Source: Psychroflexus planctonicus
GTDB taxonomy: Bacteria > Bacteroidota > Bacteroidia > Flavobacteriales > Flavobacteriaceae
DNA length: 64,000 nucleotides
Reading direction: 5' to 3'
Assembly (NCBI RefSeq): GCF_014640195.1
Contig: NZ_BMGM01000006.1
Coordinates: 62,001-126,000 of the forward strand
Under the pieces are notes generated by a model. It was not told the DNA's origin, did not search any database, and worked only from the letters and a program-made list of their open reading frames with translations. Shown here in pieces: positions 62,583 to 64,000 of the stretch. Numbering within the stretch: position 1 is the stretch's first letter; every line of letters begins with the position of its first letter. Made by a program: the position numbers and the translations under genes.

Positions 62583-63497
62583 ATGAAAAGAAGAGATTTT
62601 ATAGTAAAAACGGGAGTAGCTTCAAGTGTTTTAGGTCTTGGAAGCACTGCCATTTTGAATACCGCCTTGAACGATTCTACAAATAATTCAAAAAAAATTA
62701 CCATTTTACACACCAACGATGTACACAGCCACATCGATCCTTTTGAAAGTACTCATTCAAAATACCCTAATCGTGGTGGTGCAGCTAGACGATATGCATA
62801 TATTAATATGGTGAAAAAACAAAATCCGAACACTTTGGTTTTGGACGCAGGAGATTCTTTTCAAGGAACTCCGTTTTTTAATTTCTATGGTGGAGAATTG
62901 GAATTCAAATTAATGAGTAAAATGGGTTATCACGCTTCTACAATTGGTAATCACGAATTTGACAATGGTATAGAAAATATTGCTGCCCAATTAGAACATG
63001 CTAAATTTAGCATGCTTAATGCCAATTATGATTTTAAAAACACCATTTTAGATGGAATGATTAAACCTTATGAAACCTATGAAATGGACGGAGTTAAAAT
63101 TGGTGTTTTTGGTCTTGGTATCGAATTAGAAGGTTTGGTTTCTAAAAAATTATTCAAGGAAACAGCATACAATAATCCAGTTGATGTAGCCAAAGACATT
63201 GTGAAAAAATTAAAAACAGAAGAAAATTGCGATTTAGTGATTTGCTTATCGCATTTAGGCTATAACTATAGCGGAAGTAAAATCTGCGACATTAAATTAG
63301 CTCAACAAACCCGAAATATCGATTTGATTATTGGAGGACATACACATACTTTTTTAGACAAACCCACTGAAGTTGAAAACCTAGATTTCAAAAAAGTTTT
63401 AGTCAATCAAGTTGGTTGGGCTGGAATAAATATGGGAAGAATCGATTTTTATATGGATAGAGCAAAAGCAAGCAAGGGAGCCATCATTGAATTGTAA
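62583..63497 (+). CDS. Tat-exported metallophosphatase domain of a split 5'-nucleotidase
   Basis: A 304-residue protein with a twin-arginine signal (KRRDFIVKTGVASSVLGLG). From about 38 it has the metallophosphatase core with metal ligands in ILHTNDVHSHID, LDAGDSFQGTPFF, TIGNHEFDNG, LSHLGYNYSGS and IIGGHTHTFLD. This is the catalytic N-terminal domain of UshA-like nucleotidases, lacking the C-terminal substrate-binding domain that the upstream gene provides. The pair would meet in the periplasm. TatC is encoded at 38222. Confidence 0.9.
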   Translation: MKRRDFIVKTGVASSVLGLGSTAILNTALNDSTNNSKKITILHTNDVHSHIDPFESTHSKYPNRGGAARRYAYINMVKKQNPNTLVLDAGDSFQGTPFFNFYGGELEFKLMSKMGYHASTIGNHEFDNGIENIAAQLEHAKFSMLNANYDFKNTILDGMIKPYETYEMDGVKIGVFGLGIELEGLVSKKLFKETAYNNPVDVAKDIVKKLKTEENCDLVICLSHLGYNYSGSKICDIKLAQQTRNIDLIIGGHTHTFLDKPTEVENLDFKKVLVNQVGWAGINMGRIDFYMDRAKASKGAIIEL

Positions 63498-63728
63498 TGC
63501 TAATTCACTATTGTCCGATAAAAGTTAAAAGACGGCTTTACTGTTAGTAACCAATATGAAGAATTTTTTCTAACTAGTTGATGAATTAGCTTAGACTTGT
63601 TGTAAATCCAATTTTCTATTTAGCAGGCTTGTAACACAAAAACCTTTAAACCTTATTATTTATAAGATTTCTTCCAATTGAATTGGAAGATTTAAACCTT
63701 AATTAAGAATGCTGTTTACGAAGCGAAA

Positions 63729-64000
63729 TTATTTTTCACGTTCAATAACATAATCAATTAGTGTTTGTAAGGAAAGTTTGTATTCAGATTCTGGATAAGT
63801 ATCTAAAATAGAAGAAGCCTCAGCTTGGTATTTTTTCATTTGCAGTATAGCATAATCTAAACCTCCAGAAGCTTTCACAAAAGAAATTACTTCTTGCACA
63901 CGTTGTTTATCTTTATTGTGGTTTTTAACTGAATTAATCAACCATTTTTTATCTTTTTGGCTAGCATTATTCAACACATAAATCAAAGGCAAAGTCATTT
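63729..64000 (-). CDS. Polyprenyl diphosphate synthase, C-terminal part (runs off window)
   Basis: The last 90 codons of a minus-strand gene that continues beyond 64000. The sequence KMTLPLIYVLNN, the Lys-rich KKWLINSVKNHNKDKQ, then GGLDYAILQMKKYQAEASSI and a final TLIDYVIERE match the C-terminal helices of IspB/octaprenyl-type trans-prenyltransferases. The two DDxxD motifs are outside the window. It makes the side chain of menaquinone or a similar polyprenyl chain. Confidence 0.8.
   Translation of the reverse strand, partial: MTLPLIYVLNNASQKDKKWLINSVKNHNKDKQRVQEVISFVKASGGLDYAILQMKKYQAEASSILDTYPESEYKLSLQTLIDYVIEREK

Noticed and set aside
1-64000. CRISPR arrays, tRNA or rRNA genes, prophage
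   Set aside because: No regularly spaced direct repeats, cloverleaf-like 3' CCA segments, ribosomal RNA stretches or phage structural genes were seen in the intergenic DNA.

Overview
The window looks like chromosome from a Bacteroidota bacterium of the family Flavobacteriaceae. It is AT-rich, has many short lipoproteins with Cys-Asp/Ser-rich N-termini, carries gldI (gliding motility), a cyclophilin-FKBP fusion, Bacteroidota-type -7 boxes (TAnnTTTG) and almost no Shine-Dalgarno sequences. I cannot name the genus. Most of the 64 kb is core genome: RecR, RNase Y, ZapA, Ndk, GAPDH, Tgt, AccA, DnaB, LptB, TatC, KdsD, RecQ, MeaB and DnaG. I saw no rRNA, tRNA, CRISPR array, prophage or complete insertion sequence.

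Layout. 1-9 kb: a partial thiopurine-methyltransferase-like gene, an S4 RNA-binding protein, two lipoproteins, an E2 acyltransferase, a glycosyltransferase, recR, a sodium symporter and a FabH-like synthase. 9-10.4 kb: an accessory patch with a 475-bp MITE-like element, a displaced copy of a gene 3' end and a MntA-HepT toxin-antitoxin pair. 10.4-24 kb: a lipoprotein, an AarF kinase with a TetR regulator, a zapB-like/zapA/6S-like RNA/rny block, ndk, a DHH-gldI-cyclophilin/FKBP run, and a DnaQ exonuclease with a cNMP/CBS/DUF294 protein. 24-30 kb: REP-like palindromes, DoxX, GAPDH, a DUF4199 gene broken by one stop codon, a glyoxalase, a second copy of the MITE-like element and a transposase remnant. 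30-42 kb: tgt, an LptF/G permease, accA, dnaB, a PIN-toxin pseudogene with its small partner, lptB, tatC, kdsD and recQ. 42-46 kb: the most unusual stretch. Two gene cassettes of small membrane proteins and lipoproteins lie downstream of recQ, and each is closed by a displaced copy of the recQ 3' end plus its terminator. 46-64 kb: two penteins (CtlX and arginine-deiminase-like), an M23 peptidase, Ohr, meaB, PAP2, MATE, a two-component system with an orphan PAS protein and a tiny lipoprotein, a TrmH methyltransferase, dnaG, a 5'-nucleotidase split in two genes, and a partial polyprenyl synthetase.

How the genes fit together. Envelope work is the main theme: LptB and an LptF/G permease for LPS export, KdsD for Kdo synthesis, TatC with a Tat-signal metallophosphatase, periplasmic foldases, and surface lipoproteins. 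The most notable result is that gain of accessory genes at 3' ends is visible twice. At recQ, and at the lipoprotein gene beside MntA-HepT, the resident gene has an intact 3' end, and a second diverged copy of that end sits beyond the inserted genes.
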